Positions 43,941-56,987 of a stretch of 64,000 nucleotides of DNA are shown here, one piece after another. The position numbers and the translations under genes were made by a program. The DNA comes from Galerina marginata (Eukaryota > Basidiomycota > Agaricomycetes > Agaricales > Galerinaceae): positions 3,038,001 through 3,102,000 of the forward strand of contig JAECYW010000003.1 in assembly GCA_023014335.1 (NCBI GenBank), read 5' to 3'. The first letter of the stretch is position 1; the number at the start of each line of letters is the position of its first letter. The notes beneath the pieces are model-generated. The model searched no databases and had not been told where the DNA came from. It saw only the letters and a list, made by a program, of their open reading frames with translations.

Positions 43941-44879
43941 AGCATTAGCTTACTCGAGTACCGTTTCCTTGGGCACGATTGCTAGGACCATCCAATTATG
44001 CTTTCGACACTTACACTTTGAATTCTCGTGTTTCCTGTATTTGATGTGCGAGATTTTATGTAATAAGCTATAAGAGATTAGAATGACGAAAAGTTGGGGG
44101 GAAGTAACTGTCGGACGAGGTAAACAATGCGAAACATCGACGCAAAGGGGAAGTGATAAAAATGGCCGTCGGCTTACTAAAAATGCCTCCCAGTAAGATG
44201 ACCACGGGAGGAGTGCCTGCGTTCGGAAAGCAATGCGGTACACGGCGCCTATCACATGAAGTCGGTAAAGTCGGTGCTTGAGACGAGAACAGCGGCGCTT
44301 ATCAGATTCCGTACAATTTACCAGCCGCTCATTGCAGTGATTGCTCTGAGAACATAAGAAAAAGTTGCTGCAAATATGTTCACGTCAAAATGTGATTAGA
44401 AAAATTTACCCGTTATACCTCAAGAACTGGCGCGCCAATTTCATCCAGGACTAAGTACACGTCGTGGGCGAGGACGAAGTTCCAGATGGCTCTTTCCGCC
44501 GGCTGCCAGCGACCGATAACTTGGCCCTCCCTCGCGATATACGTGGAGCCTCACGGGAAGACAGCAAAAGTTGGCGACCAGTCTTTCAACCTCCAAAAGG
44601 CGCTAGAAATACGAGCTTTTGCAGACGCTCTGGTTGCCAGATACGCCGACAGAAAGTTCCAAATTATAGCCACCAGCGCAATCGGGGATACGACTCCAGG
44701 TGCCAGCAAAATTACCTTCCCTTTCGGCATCAGGAAAAACCTAAATTGCTTATTTGCGAAAATAAGTTGTAATTAGTATGGGCAAAGTGACAACTTACTT
44801 TGCGAAGTCAGCTCTTGTAAGTTTGCAATCAGTTATGGATCAGCCACTCGTTTCTTATAGCGTGACAAAATTCTGGACC
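43941..44879. other. No firm gene
   Basis: It contains one low-confidence ORF at 44486-44776 and nothing else that can be supported. Confidence 0.35.
44486..44776 (+). CDS. Possible small ORF, 96 aa
   Basis: The frame reads MALSAGCQRPITWPSLAIY, then a helix (LQKALEIRAFADALVARYAD) and a beta-like segment (FQIIATSAIGDTTPGAS). It looks coding but lacks introns, a TATA box or a family signature. A second overlapping frame (from 44464) is also open. Confidence 0.25.
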   Translation: MALSAGCQRPITWPSLAIYVEPHGKTAKVGDQSFNLQKALEIRAFADALVARYADRKFQIIATSAIGDTTPGASKITFPFGIRKNLNCLFAKISCN

Positions 44880-45290
44880 CAAGGATATAAATAGGGCTCG
44901 TTCCTCAAAGTTAACCTAGGCCTCAACGTACTCAACGTTTAACGTACGCGCGCGCGCCCAGTGAGAATGCCGGTTGTTCAGTTCCGCTCAGGTTGGTTGT
45001 TCTCGGTATTTCCTAAGCGATATCTCCTTCCGTGCTTTCAGATCTGTTAAGTTCTGTTAACATCGTCATTTTCCAAATTTCTTCTTTCACCTTGCATGAA
45101 TCTCAGTTTAATTTTACCCAAGTCCAACCCAAGTCCGTCGTTTCACCTACGTTATCTTGGTTGCATTTGAAAAACTTTTGCCAAGTTCATCGTTTTGCGC
45201 AAGCACGTGCCTTTTGGAATCGGACATTTGATTTGCCTTTGAACTTTGCGTTCGTTTCTTGATTTCAACATGCCTTCCTTCCTCCCATCA
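44880..45290 (+). promoter_or_regulatory. TATA-containing promoter-like or LTR-like segment
   Basis: TATAAATAGG at about 44886 is followed by a CG-alternating tract and a T/C-rich leader with no long ORF. It may be the promoter of an unannotated transcript or a remnant of a retrotransposon LTR. No paired copy was found in the window. Confidence 0.25.
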
Positions 45291-46576
45291 TCTTTTCAGA
45301 CCTGTGAGGTCCTGCCCTGTGCATTCTTCAGGCTCCCGCCTACCATGCTCTCCGAGTTTACGAGCTTACGCTCGATATCCTAGCTTTCCTAAGGCGGGTG
45401 CTCCACCCGCCGTGTCCACTTTTTTCTGACCTCTTGACCAGACAAAGCCAGCGCGGGTTCATTGGACAGACGGACCTGCCGTCTACTGCAGGTGTCCCTT
45501 TTTCCTCTCACTGACTTCAAATTTAGGAAAGCAGAACTAGAGAACAAATGTTTGGCGACATAGAAGGGCAGCACGACGACGAAGAGTCTGTACAGTATGT
45601 GACACTCATCGTGTAGGGTGCAGCTAACCAAAACCCCTCCTTCTCCATGGTTCGTAGCGCTCGCTGCCCCACTCCGCAGCCTCTACCCCTCCTTCAAGCA
45701 TGCAACAACCACTGACTACTGCGCGAATTCGGATACTATTGGTAACAGCCTGACAGGTAGAGAGAGGTGCCCTCCGTGAGTTCCTCCATGCGTCATTTGG
45801 ACTGTCCGAGTCTTACTAGTTCCTTTCTCAAACAGTAACTCACCCTGCTTTTATTTTTCCCCTATTTGTTTCGTGCCACTGGCTATCCTTTGCCAGGTAA
45901 GCAGCTTAATCAGTCCTCTAACGTATTGACCTTCATCTGACTGTCCTCTAGGATCAACTTGCTCATGGAGGAGAGCGTACACAACATGAAGGTAGCTAGC
46001 ATAGGAAGTGAGGTGGAGGAAACCGGATGGCTAGTCTACTCACAACGGTTAGTATCGGTTCGTGTCGTATAATTTTAAGTATTACCAGTACAATAGTGGT
46101 ACATTAGAGCTCCCAAATACAACAGATTTGATACTATTTCTACGTATGAAAATTTGGCCAACTTAGGAGAACCGATGAGAGCAGATTAGAAACTATTTTC
46201 ATCGGTCAGAGTCCAAATTTTCGGTTGTTATGTGTTGATATCGGTGAGTCGTTCCCTTGTCCGATTTCAACACATCACAACCGAACTGAACAGCCGGCAT
46301 TCTCACTGGTACTCAACAACGAAACTCCTCCGCTCACGGCAAAGCTTTACGCAACGTTCATTTGACCCAATCAGATGTCTCTTGTGCAAAAATTATTTCA
46401 AAATACTGCTAGTGTCCCCCCGGTAATTGGTAATCGGTAATAAATTTGAGTGATCACATTACATCGAGCAATTCCGAATCAAGTTTGGTAATTTTCCGGA
46501 CTCCAGACGTGAGATGGTTTTAACTTTTGAAGTCAATAGTTCTATAAGCAGTATACATGATTCAGGACCGAATGAG
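45291..46576. other. No recognised gene
   Basis: It contains a short hairpin (GGCGGGTGC/CACCCGCC near 45395-45412) and short frames. It may be part of the flank of the transposon that follows. Confidence 0.35.
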
Positions 46577-49500
46577 TTACACAGAGGACGAACGTACCCT
46601 ATCGATAGCCCTCATGACCACCTTCGCTTTATCCCATGGCCGTAGATTTGCATGGCACTGAATCTGGGATGCCCTTATTACCTCGACAGCTGGAGATGGA
46701 TCCAGATGGAAAATCCCGGCCCGAAAATCAGCGAAAGGTGCAAACGGATCCTTCGCCAGTGCAACAGGGATGTAAGGATGGACGGCGACAAAGTCCTCGG
46801 TAAAAAGGAGCCTTCCAGGGACCAAGTAGCTGTGTTGGAAAATTAGGCGGATTTGGCCAGGATATAGATCGGTTCCATCATTCGACTTGATTCCTGGATT
46901 CTTCGTAAAGTAAATAAGGCTGTGTTTCTCCGATGTCTTAAAATCTGTGTACCGGACGTTTTGATACTCATAAGCGCGGAAGCACTTTACGGTCTCGGCG
47001 TTGAAGTAGACTTGGTGTTTTCCAGCACTCTTATGAGGATGGAATGCCGTCTCAAACTTGCGCCGAATATCGCAATCCAGCGTCGCCTCAGTAGGTCCGG
47101 CGCACGTCCCGGTCTCTGGCAGATTATTTTGCGTCACCACTCCATGATCCAAATCGCCAAGGTTGAGGCGACTACGAAATATGGACCATGCCTGGACCAG
47201 GGCGGAGGGACAAGCGTCGGATTCCATCAGACGAATGAGGTTGGACCGCCTGCAGAAGGTGTGCATAGCTGTATTTTCCATCTCCCCTAGGGTCATTCCC
47301 GGTAAGCAAGTCTATCAAACAATGGGCTTCACTTACCGATTTTAGAGTTCGTGTTTAGCTTTTGCAATCGACCGATCAAACGTTCCAAAGAAAACGCCCA
47401 TGTCCCATGCAATGGTCCAAATTGGAGGAGAATGTCGGAGATATGAAGAGCATAATGGTGGTTGGGTTTGAGACTGTATTCTGGAAATAATTCCTGGATG
47501 CCTTTTATATAGCGCTGCATGTAAAAGTCATAACGTTCTGCATGATATCTAGAAGTCCTGCGTGATAGGCCCCATGTCAGCGCCATAGCAAGATCCAGAG
47601 TGTGTGCGACAATCTTGTGGAGCCGTGCGTCTTCCTCAATATTTCCTGTGGATTGGTGATTTGCGAGAACTTGAACTAGCGAAACTGGAATATCAAATTC
47701 TAGTGCTGTTCTCCATTGGTCCGCCTTCAGTTTTCCGTGAGCCGCTGAGCCAAAGTCGGCTGGAAGGTGGACCTGCCAATCAGGACGTAGCGTAGCTTGG
47801 ATATGCTCGCGTATTAAGGATAAAGTCTGCTGTGTGATCACTTCAACAACAGCTGAAGATGAATTCCTCACTTCTGAAAGACAACTGGAAGTCTCTTGCT
47901 GAGTGGAAGACAGCTCGTCTGCATGTTCATCGAAAAGGGCTCCCAAAAAGAAATCTCCTTCACTAGGTTGAAGGTCGTCCGAAGACACGGGATAACCCTA
48001 AGGTATCATCAATCAGTCCCAATTCCACTCATGGAAGAAAAAGCCCACCAATAAAGCAGAAATATATTTCTTTTTGGAACGCCGGCCCTTCTTGCGTGGG
48101 GGTATGGAAACGCCTTTTTCGAGACAGAGTTGTTTAAGGACATCTATCTTCAATTTGTGGAGATGACCAGGAGATCCCTGATCGTACATTAACCTAGCAT
48201 GTTCCATTTGCTTGGCAGATGGTGGTTCGTCGTCGTCCTCTTGGGGAAGGTCACTGAAGTTTAACCCCAGAAGATCACGGCAGTGCCGCGCCGTGACTCC
48301 AAGTAGGAGGACGTGTACGCCTTCTATGATTGACCAGTCGCTTGGCTTCCAGTAAGGAAGGATGAGGAGAGCAGACCATCTAATCCCGTGTGTCCTCACG
48401 AGGGCCTCCTGCTTGGACTTATTGGGAGCAGTACGCCAGGATTCAGCATACGCCTCGTGCGCAGCCCGCGTCAGTCCTGGAGGCCAGGACGAAGGATCGA
48501 CATTCTCGATTTCAGTACGAGGAAGGCGGCAGCGGGAACAGAAATATTTGCCGCCATGTCCACAATTGCCTGTAACCTTTTTGGACGCTAGAGTGTCTGC
48601 AATGACGGGTATAATAGCGGAATAGGATGTGCGACCGGAGGGATATTTGTAGGTGCGCGAATAATGGACCCCGCACTCGTAAGACTCCTTGAGATCATAC
48701 ATCAAGGGCGCAATAAAATGATTGGTGGCATCAAGGGCTGGCTCGCGTGGTCCGGGGATCAAGCCAGCAAGATAGATATTTTCCTCCAGGTACCGTAGAG
48801 CTGGGGGAAGGCTCAAACAAACCATTGCTATGACTCCAGTGGAAACAGCTTTGCCTGCTGCTTTGTTGGAGTGCGGATTAAACCAATCAACCGCCAACGC
48901 CCATATCAGACGGATTTCGGAGCCATTTTGCCTAAGGAAAGGTTTCCCCGATGCATCACAGAACTTCTGGAGGACTTGGGAGCATACGATGTCCGTTACT
49001 TCAGCTTCAAGGTTACCTCCCTTGGCGTGAGATTCGATAGCTTCTTCTACACCACGGCGCGAGAGCATAGCAGCGACGTGGTCGTTAAAGTGATGATACG
49101 AGTACGGTTTGAGCGGTCGCGGGACGCTTGTGCCATTTGCAACAGCACAGTCTTTCACCAACATTTCACGACAAGGTCGGCCGAATTTGGTCTGGGAGCA
49201 CTGCAGGGGGTATTCAAGGATTCCATTCTCGCCCTTTTTAGGAGGATAGAGAAAAGAACAAGCGAAGTTAGGGCAGCAGGCATATACTGTTACTTTGGGA
49301 TCGAGGGTTTCAAACATTCTGTAGACGGTGCGAATGTCCTGCGGGGATGATTCAATGTGTTTCGCATCCTTGGCTGTAACAGTATCCGACCTACAAGCTT
49401 CTTTCAACGTGAGGAGCCTAACTTGCTTGGACCCTGCGAGAGCAGCAGCAGATGCCCTTAGCGTCGTCCCGCAAAAAAGATTTGAGGCTAACACGTTGAA

Positions 49501-50072
49501 GCAAGAAACCAGTGCTGAGGACGAGATGTCGGAAAGTGTTGTTGGATTGTAGAATCTATCTAAAGAAAAACAGGTGTTAGGTACTCACAAGAGTAAGGTA
49601 AGCTTTAAAGCGCCTACTGGCATCATAAGTCTCCGGCACATTATTTGCAGGGTCTGCTCCCTCAAAAGGGAAGCCCTGGCGACGTGACTTCGATACTGAT
49701 AGCGCTGAAAAGTCTGACAGAAGATGCTGAGCATCGGCGACAGTATGGTCTGGGGAGGCGATAGGAATGGAATCTGGCTGGTCATCCCTCCCTAAAATAA
49801 AGGAAGTCAGATTTGATTTCGAGTAAGATGCAGAATACATGCGTACGGGCTGTAGACCTATTAATTCCTGCCCAGAATATAGCCCGGCGCTCGGCTTGCA
49901 TATTTAGCCTGGTTTTGGTCGCAGAAGGCGGTCCGCTGTCTATGTGCGGAGCGCGGTTTCTTGCCTCGGCCTTGCGCAATCTTTCAGTCACGGTGACTAG
50001 CTTGATTTGAGTAAGCATTTGACGGGTAAGTAAGGAAAGCAAACCTTTGCTCATGTTGGTTGGTCGAAACAA
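46577..50072 (-). CDS. CACTA/EnSpm-type transposase (Tnp2 family)
   Basis: Main exons are about 48049-49494 (extending up to about 49550), 47337-47997 and 46577-47286. The junctions at 47998-48048 and 47287-47336 are GT-AG with matching phase. Further 5' blocks at 49577-49840 and 49782-50072 are probably upstream exons, but I could not phase them. The core has the Tnp2/Transposase_21 layout: a CCPNFACSFLYP Cys block, then VDWFNPHSNKAAGKAVSTGV, LPPALRYLEENIYLAGLIPG, a CGHGGKYFCSRCRLPR zinc knuckle, and DWSIIEGVHVLLLGVTARHC. The C-terminal part matches the domain that follows in plant and fungal CACTA elements. The terminal CACTA inverted repeats were not located. The core exons are free of stops, so the copy may be young. 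Confidence 0.75.
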
Positions 50073-51524
50073 GATGCAGTCTGGAAGAGCGCAATTCGTC
50101 GTTTCAACTTATAGGTGGAATTACAAAGCACTTACAGGCGTCGCCTTGCATTTTGCTGTGACAAAGTTGTTGTTCTTCGTAGTCAAGTCCTTTGTGCAGA
50201 AACAGGAAATCCTGGCACACTGTTGTTCCAAGGAGGGACCATGTCAGTATAATATACCTCTTTCTTCCCTTTCTACTTGTTTCTTCAAGGCGGCGGTAGT
50301 AGCTTACGACAACGAAGTTTCAGGGAGAATTAGGTCCCTGTAGGCAGTCAGACGGCGGGATAACCTGGCCAATCAGACCTGCTCGTAGCAGAAACGTGCC
50401 GTTCCGGCACTTTTCACAAAGCTAATCTAATCTATTCTGCTGACGCGTACCATCACCGCCTCGCTGACTCGTAAATAACTCCGTTCTGACTCTTTCCTGA
50501 CTCCCAAATCGACTCCCTTTCGACTCTTCATAAATAGCTGCGCTCTACTTAATTAGGACTTTAAATACTACTACCGACTACGTATAAATACGACCCAATT
50601 GTACCGTAGAAAAGAATAAGAAAGAAAGAACCCCATCAGGAAACAGGAAAAGGATGATACACACACTATGTGGCCATCTCCATAGTCCTGGTAGCCCCTG
50701 TAGCACCACGTAGTCTTGTTGCTGGCCTAGGTAGCTATCTGTAGCCATCTGCATGTCTTCCATAGAACTACATGGTATCTCTCATTTTCATACACTTCAA
50801 TACGCAAAAATAGCATCCCATAAGGTGAATTTAAGTTAAAGACAATACTACAACCACGTTGACGACGTTGGTGAAGAAAGCGATGCTTTTCGCGATCTTG
50901 CCTCAAGTCAGTTCAAGCTCCGACACACGTGATGTTACAGTTGTTGATTGTGGCTGAACGTGAGAAATCAACACAACTCAACTCGAACCAAATGCACCAC
51001 GCGCTCGTCCTTCACTTCCAGTCCTCCACGACCACTGATACCTTTGCTCCGAGTTGATGCATGATGGCCCCATGTCCTACACAACTGTCGTACATCATGA
51101 CCTGCATGTCTGCTTTCCCCATTTCCGCGGGCGACTTCGAGTTTGAAGCGCTTCTGGGATGCAAACCACGATCTGTGTAAAGCTCGAGCCACTAACGACC
51201 ATCGCGCCTCACCCGATGCCAACCTAGGGTGGAAGGAGAACAAGGTGGTACGCGTCAGCTCTCAAATTATGCATTACTTAACCTGCCCAATTTTGAATAG
51301 ATCATCCACCACTGCCGTAAATTGCGACCTGCGATTTGACTCGTCTAACCGCATAGGCCGGAATCAATGCATTGTGAGTAAGTCTGGAGCGGCTGGCCTC
51401 GGTAAGTCTCAAGCTGCTGGACTCGGAATCATATCCTCTTCTGATCAGTTAACAGGCATATTCCTGCGGTCACAATGTGACCTCCCCCTCTGCCCATGTG
51501 AACTGAGGAACGCAGACCCACCTA
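50073..51524. other. No firm gene; possible 5' end of the transposon
   Basis: A minus-strand Cys-containing block near 50130-50240 (CARISCFCTKDLTTK) could be the first transposase exon. The remainder is short frames and TAGC/GTAGC-rich sequence near 50690-50760. Confidence 0.35.
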
Positions 51525-52010
51525 GCCTCCTTCTTCCGCCGTTGGTGGGTCAATACAGGCGTTGGTAAAGGTCATCTTTTGACCTGATCCAGTTGGCGTA
51601 GTTTATGTCATTTTTGTCGGTTTTTCCTTTGTGTTGTCGTTCCTTTCCTTCACTAACCGAAACATAAATTGATTTTTGTTTAAAAGAGTGTTCTTGACTG
51701 TTCAGACTGCACGGAATGTTTGTAAGGCCTCCTCTGCCTCCTCCACTGCAGTTTACGCGACCCGAGGCTCCACTAATGTCTGCTGTCGGTACGTTTCTTC
51801 ACTGCTGCCCACCACCCTGCCTTAAACTCAGTCAATTTGCCTTAAAGTTAATGTAGACCCATTCACCCTCTTCTTCCGCCCTCTGCATGGTCAATGTAGC
51901 TGGCGCCATGATGGATAATCTCCGACTGGACCCAGTTTGCGTATTTTTGTCAGTCTCTTCGTGTTTTTATCGTTCTGTTTGCTCACTAATCGTAAACAGA
52001 GACCGACTTT
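51525..52010 (+). repeat. Degenerate direct repeat, two units of about 150 bp
   Basis: A block at about 51525-51680 (cores CTTCTTCCGCC, GTTTTTCCTTTGTG and CACTAACCGAAAC) recurs at about 51865-52010 (CTCTTCTTCCGCCC, then TCTTCGTGTTTTTATC and CACTAATCGTAAAC), offset by about 335 bp. Both copies are diverged. Confidence 0.5.
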
Positions 52011-53560
52011 CGTGGAAAGGTGTGGTCTTGACGGCCCAGGCCACATGGTATATTCGCCCCAAGCTACACGGCGAGGTTAGTGGTATTTATTGCAGCTTGT
52101 AATTTTCTTTCATGAGTCCTCAGGTGCAACATTGGCATTGTGAGTAAGAAGGCTCTCGTCGCACGCTGGCTGCGACCTCGTGGCCCGCCGACATGGTTCG
52201 AGGAATGGCTATCGCAGTAGTCATGCCCTTGAGGCCCCCCTTCACGGTGTTAGGAATGTACCTTGCAATGGACGCGCTCTCGAGGCCTGTTAACACGGCT
52301 CTCGAGAACGAACCGGATCTCACGGTGAACCGACCGGCGAAGCAGGGGATTAAGCTCAGGATTAATTATTGCACAAACCAGAGAGAGACGACTAGACAGT
52401 CAACGCTATTCCTATCATTTCTGAATATACGGTTTTTATGCCCTCGATATACCGCTCGTAACACGCATCGACTCCATCTAAAACGCTTTGCTACTCACAG
52501 TTAACTACTTTGCACCTTTCAATAGTGTCAGTCGGCTGGCTTGGAAAGTGTAGAAAAATTTCATCCGACAAAAGTTGTAGAAAATGATCAACTTCTGGAC
52601 CAGGAGGCGTGGTTGGTCCTGGAAATATGTTGATCCTTTCCGTCGCGCAACCTGGCAGTGCACCGGAGTGCGGACTGGTGAAGGTCAATGTAGAATGGTT
52701 TTTGGCACCTTATGCAGCAGTTGGGTGGGTGTATCAGGCTGAATACTTAACTTTGACGTACCCTCGGATAGAAGACTGTTGAGTTTGCCTCCATCACTCC
52801 CCTTTTTAGCGTATTCGAGTGCTTGACCGGAGCGCGTAAGGGCTAGGTGCTTATTAGCGGCGGGAACGCTATTTGACTTAATGCCCGAGTCCTTGGAGGG
52901 TGCAATGGCGACGTTTGCACTAAGACACTCATCGCGCTGAGTTTCTGGGAAGGGGTTTTGGGTAACTGTAGCGATATGTGTGTCAACGCATGTCTATAGG
53001 AAATTACACTAAACAGACCGTCATCGCTGAAGTTCGATGGAGCATGGGAGGGTGACTCTCCGCGGTCGCAGCGCAAAGCAACCTCTTCCGGGTACATTGG
53101 ACTTTCAGTCGCGGTTGGGGTGTTACGAATGGTGCAAAGTGGTACCTGGGGCACTTCACATATATCGTTATCTGTCTAGGAGAGACTATAAGTTACGGTT
53201 GGTGCCTGCCGAGAAGAACGTCTAGCGGAATTCGGACGCTCGCTGATGCGCGGCGTGCTTACACGATCACAGACGACCCTCTACCGCTGAACTCATCAGG
53301 CTGGATCTTCTTTGCCCGACGTCGGTTCAGATCTGAGGTAATGGATATTTTTCACCGGATTACAATCCACTGATTTGGATGCTTGCTTATTTGGTAGTCT
53401 CGTTCCAGACGTTATCACAAAGTGGTTTCACAACGGTTTTGTTCAGGTTTTTTGACTCCGGTTTTATTCTCCGCCGGAACTCCCCCGAACATCTGGAGCC
53501 GAGATTGCTTGTTTGGGTGCCTCGGCGATTTGTAAATTTAAAGGACGGGAAGGCAGTGTT
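52011..53560. other. No recognised gene
   Basis: Only short frames, all without motifs. Confidence 0.35.
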
Positions 53561-53667
53561 CTAGATTTAGATTTAGATTTCTATCATACGTTTCCAACCC
53601 AATCAATACTATCATAATGTGGTCAATTCTAAAAAAGTTGTTGAGTCATATTTATCTCCCTTTCCCC

Positions 53668-54545
53668 GCAGATCCCGCTGTGGGTCCACGCGGTATAAAT
53701 CTAATCTGATCAATTTAGAGTTCCCAAACGGGATTCCGTCGTCCGAAAGCGGAGGCTGTGCGATTTAGGATTTAGGGCGATGGTAAAAGGGTGCTCAATT
53801 CTTGGATCAATCGAACTCGCGTTCCCAATTGAGAATATGAAAACGGACAGGTTGGGAATTGCTGATGCCGGGAAAGAACCGAATTAAAACACACCGATAC
53901 TCGAGTCTTGGTCAACTTCCAATCCCTTCCCCATATGCTTGTTTACAGTTTGAGTCTACACCTTTTCTTTCAGGTAAAATAGGAATTCCTGTCTACTTCC
54001 CTCTGTGGGTCCAAGCGGTACAAATCTAAATCTAAATCTGATCCACGCTTTTAGGGCATATGCCAGCCCACATTTGGCCCTTTCATTAAGGTTCATTTTG
54101 GGATGCAAAAAGGTTTAATATACGCCGCGTGGAACCCACCGCGGGATCTGAAAGGTACGAAACCACCGTTGTGGGCGGCCTCTGTGCTGCGGAACTATGT
54201 AGTCCCCACCTCTCTCCATCCGCAAGCAGTTAATCTGTCGTAGTCTCCATCCGTTTTGGGCGGTGTCTCGTAAGAACACGGCAGATCAAATGGGCAAGGA
54301 CACCTCCAAAGTCCACAGCCATCATTTTTTGGCACACTGTCAGAGGCCTCGAGGCCTAATAGGGAACGGGCACGAGACTAATCTGTCGAGTTTCGGTGTT
54401 TTTGCTGACCCTTTACTAAATCCTAAATCCTTTCCCAGCTAGTAATTCCCTACCTGTCCGTTTCCGACGAACTTTGAGTATTCCTAATTGGGAACACAAC
54501 TTGATCACATCCTGTCCTGATCCAATGAAATTTAGAATTGAGGAG
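53668..54545. mobile_element. Fold-back element with several inverted segments
   Basis: GATCCCGCTGTGGGTCCACG near 53673 recurs inverted near 54125-54150 (as GATCCCGCGGTGGGTTCCAC), and again in direct form near 54004-54020. A second pair, 53790-53880 against 54420-54530, shares the cores GTTCCCAATT, AAACGGACAGGT and GGGAATT in opposite orientation. The whole looks like a nested or fold-back non-autonomous element. ORFs inside it are incidental. Confidence 0.5.
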
Positions 54546-55308
54546 GCTGGAGCTACTTCTCTCCGATCATGATGGCATTTCGGCTCTCTGTTACTTACGA
54601 AAAGCTCTCCAGTGCCTGAACCAGCTACGCTGCACCAGGGCTCGCTGGAGCAAGGAACTCTTACGCAGCCATCTACGAAGCAGGCGCCTCTAAAGGCGGG
54701 TATTCCTTCTTTTCTTTCGATTATTCGCTCGCACTCCATAAGTCCTAGCAAATGCGCCGCTCCATGAGACGTTGGTCTTACTTTTTATCGTTCGCCCGTG
54801 CTCCGTGATGCCGAGCGAATTTGTGCGTGATGCGGCAGTTTTGATTGAGAGCGGGGTGCGATAAGTGGAAAAACAAAGGGTTACTGTTGAACATCCCTCC
54901 CTACGTAGGCGCCCCTCAAGCCAAAAAAACTGACAGGGTCCCTGTTGCAACGATTAACAATTGGAACAATTTTGGAACCAGTCCCGGGCGATAGTTGAGG
55001 ATCTCCGTCACCTTGATGCAATCTTAATCTATAAAATAGCGTAAAGGGGCTCACTGGCAATTTTAATCCATGACGGTTGATAATTAATAAGTAATTGAGG
55101 ATAAGGCACAGGCTCTCAGATATATAATGGTCATCATGCTGGTAACTCTGCACCTACATGAAGAGAAAAGCTAGTCTGTCAACATTCGTCCCCATTCCTG
55201 ACGAAAGAAGTTCCAAAAACCCCAGGATAGAATCCCAGGTTTTTCACCAGGTGTGCCCTACGTGTTCCAATCTGTGCTATATTAAAGAAACTATGCTGCC
55301 AGGTACTC
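54546..55308. other. No recognised gene
   Basis: Overlapping short minus-strand frames only. Confidence 0.35.
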
Positions 55309-56059
55309 ATGGATGAAGTCGGAATTGGCTCCCCAGATGTAAAGAGCCTTGAGCGCGCCAGGGTTTCCAATCTCAAATCGATATGTTCTCGTTTTAGCCT
55401 TCCCGTTTATAAGACAGGTGGGGTGAAACGTCCTGCCACTGTCAAGCGGGATTTTATAAATGCCATTATCCTTCATATGGAAAACCTCCAGGTAAAGATC
55501 CGTTCGCCTAAACTTCCCGTCTGTGATTTGATGCGTAGTTTAGGCCCCAGCCACTGGTGCATCACGCGACGAGATGCTGGTTGACGCGCCCGAGTCTAGT
55601 ATGACCCGTCCTCAACATCAGAAACATTTCTGTCGAGAGTATGGATTAAGAGTACCTCCCAGTGGATAGACCTAAATAGTTCATTGACAGAGCAAAGGAG
55701 CAGCCGCCGAATTGCGTTATCAAGGTTCGGTTCTTTGAGAATCCTGACGACTATAGAACAAATTACACAGCAGAATTTATCCATCCTTACCACTCAGACG
55801 AGAGTATTAACCTCCAGGACTTAGCAAGTCGGCTGTCTCTGAATGGACTTTGCGATGTGAGCCGCTCCTTTATAAAATCTCCTTCACAGTATTCATAGAA
55901 TTCCAGGTCATTCATCCAAAAAGTTATAAGCCGCTTCTGGTTTCGTCAGATAGGATGTTAGATCCAAACTTACTCCCTATGCTCCTTGGCACCCAGGGGT
56001 TTCTGCGGATAACAAAGTCACCATCAAAGGAGAACGGTCCCCTTCCGGCTTGCAATTGA
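55309..56059 (+). pseudogene. Decayed gene with SAP-like motifs
   Basis: The first block (55309-55493) reads LERARVSNLKSICSRFSLPV followed by Lys/Arg-rich sequence, like a SAP DNA-binding helix pair. After an intron-like gap comes KHFCREYGLRVPPSG, a second SAP-like start. This is followed at once by stops and then by FIDRAKEQPPNCVIKVRFFE, NPDDYRTNYTAEFIHPYHS and LQDLASRLSLNGLCD. A last block (to 56059) reads SYKPLLVSSDRMLDPNLLP. The frame is broken by TAG and TAA near 55660-55680. It is probably a relic, perhaps of a transposon-borne protein. A minus-strand frame over the first block is also open. Confidence 0.35.
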
Positions 56060-56987
56060 GCCTCCGAATTCAGGGGCTGTTTTCGCCTTCTTTACGCGCA
56101 TTTATCAAGCGGGCTGAGCTACCAAATTACGGCCGCTTTCAGGACATTAAGCTCCCGTAATTTCCACCTTGCTTATACCAATGTTTGATCCAATCTATAG
56201 GATGGGCTTCCAACTGTGGAAATGCTTAATTCAGACGTTCGAAATCCTGCAGTAGCTTTAGTTGTCTAAGACTCAGAATACCTTCCTTTTCAAGCGATAA
56301 ATTGTTCCGCATTTAGCATCTCCGACTTGGTACCGCGTCACTTCTCCATTCGGAAATTGAACGCCCATGATTATTTGAGCGCATGGGACTTCGTCACTCC
56401 GTCCTGAGTTATTTTGGAACACAGCGCGACGGAAGAAATTGTTTCAGGATCAGTTAGCCTCTAATTAATTGGCGCAAACGCACATATGGCAGACAAAAAC
56501 CTTTGTGTATATATTCCGCCGGTTTTCAAGCTCTCAACCAGTCTTTATGAAAAAGTTTAACAACTATGCAGAGCAGTACTCTGCATGATTTTTGGCAAGT
56601 ATCGCATACCGTCGCTGGGCGGAACGTCAAGGATTCGGGCCAGAAACCTCAGATACAACCCAAGGTAGGTAGGTACCTGGCGTGTTTTGAACCGGCTCTC
56701 GGCTCATCTACTGTCCTTCGAGAGCAACCTCAGCCACACTAAATGCGATGCCGGTCGTTCCAGGTGCAGGGCACGCCCAAAAGGTGATGTTTCAGTGAGT
56801 CCAACTTTGTGCTATTCGGAATATTTTCAGACTGGGATTCCAGACGACGCCTATCATTGTCTGTCCTACTATTCCTTGGCTAGGGAGACGAGAAGACGCG
56901 AGAACGCAATCTGATAGCGCTGTGAGTGCGTCTGACATGCTACTTACTAGCAAAAGCAGCTTAAGATCGTCCTAACTCTTACAGCTA
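56060..56987. other. No firm gene; leader of F-box-like gene
   Basis: A GTGAGT donor near 56922 and a TTACAG acceptor ending 4 bases before the ATG at 56988 suggest a leader intron. A short hairpin (TGCAGAGCAGTACTCTGCA) lies near 56566-56584. Confidence 0.4.

Noticed and set aside
48871..49350. 159-codon plus-strand ORF
   Set aside because: Antisense to the transposase core.
55291..55476. Minus-strand frame containing KDNGIYKIPLDSGRT
   Set aside because: It looks coding but could not be extended with phased exons; the plus-strand SAP-like reading has more supporting blocks. Not excluded fully.
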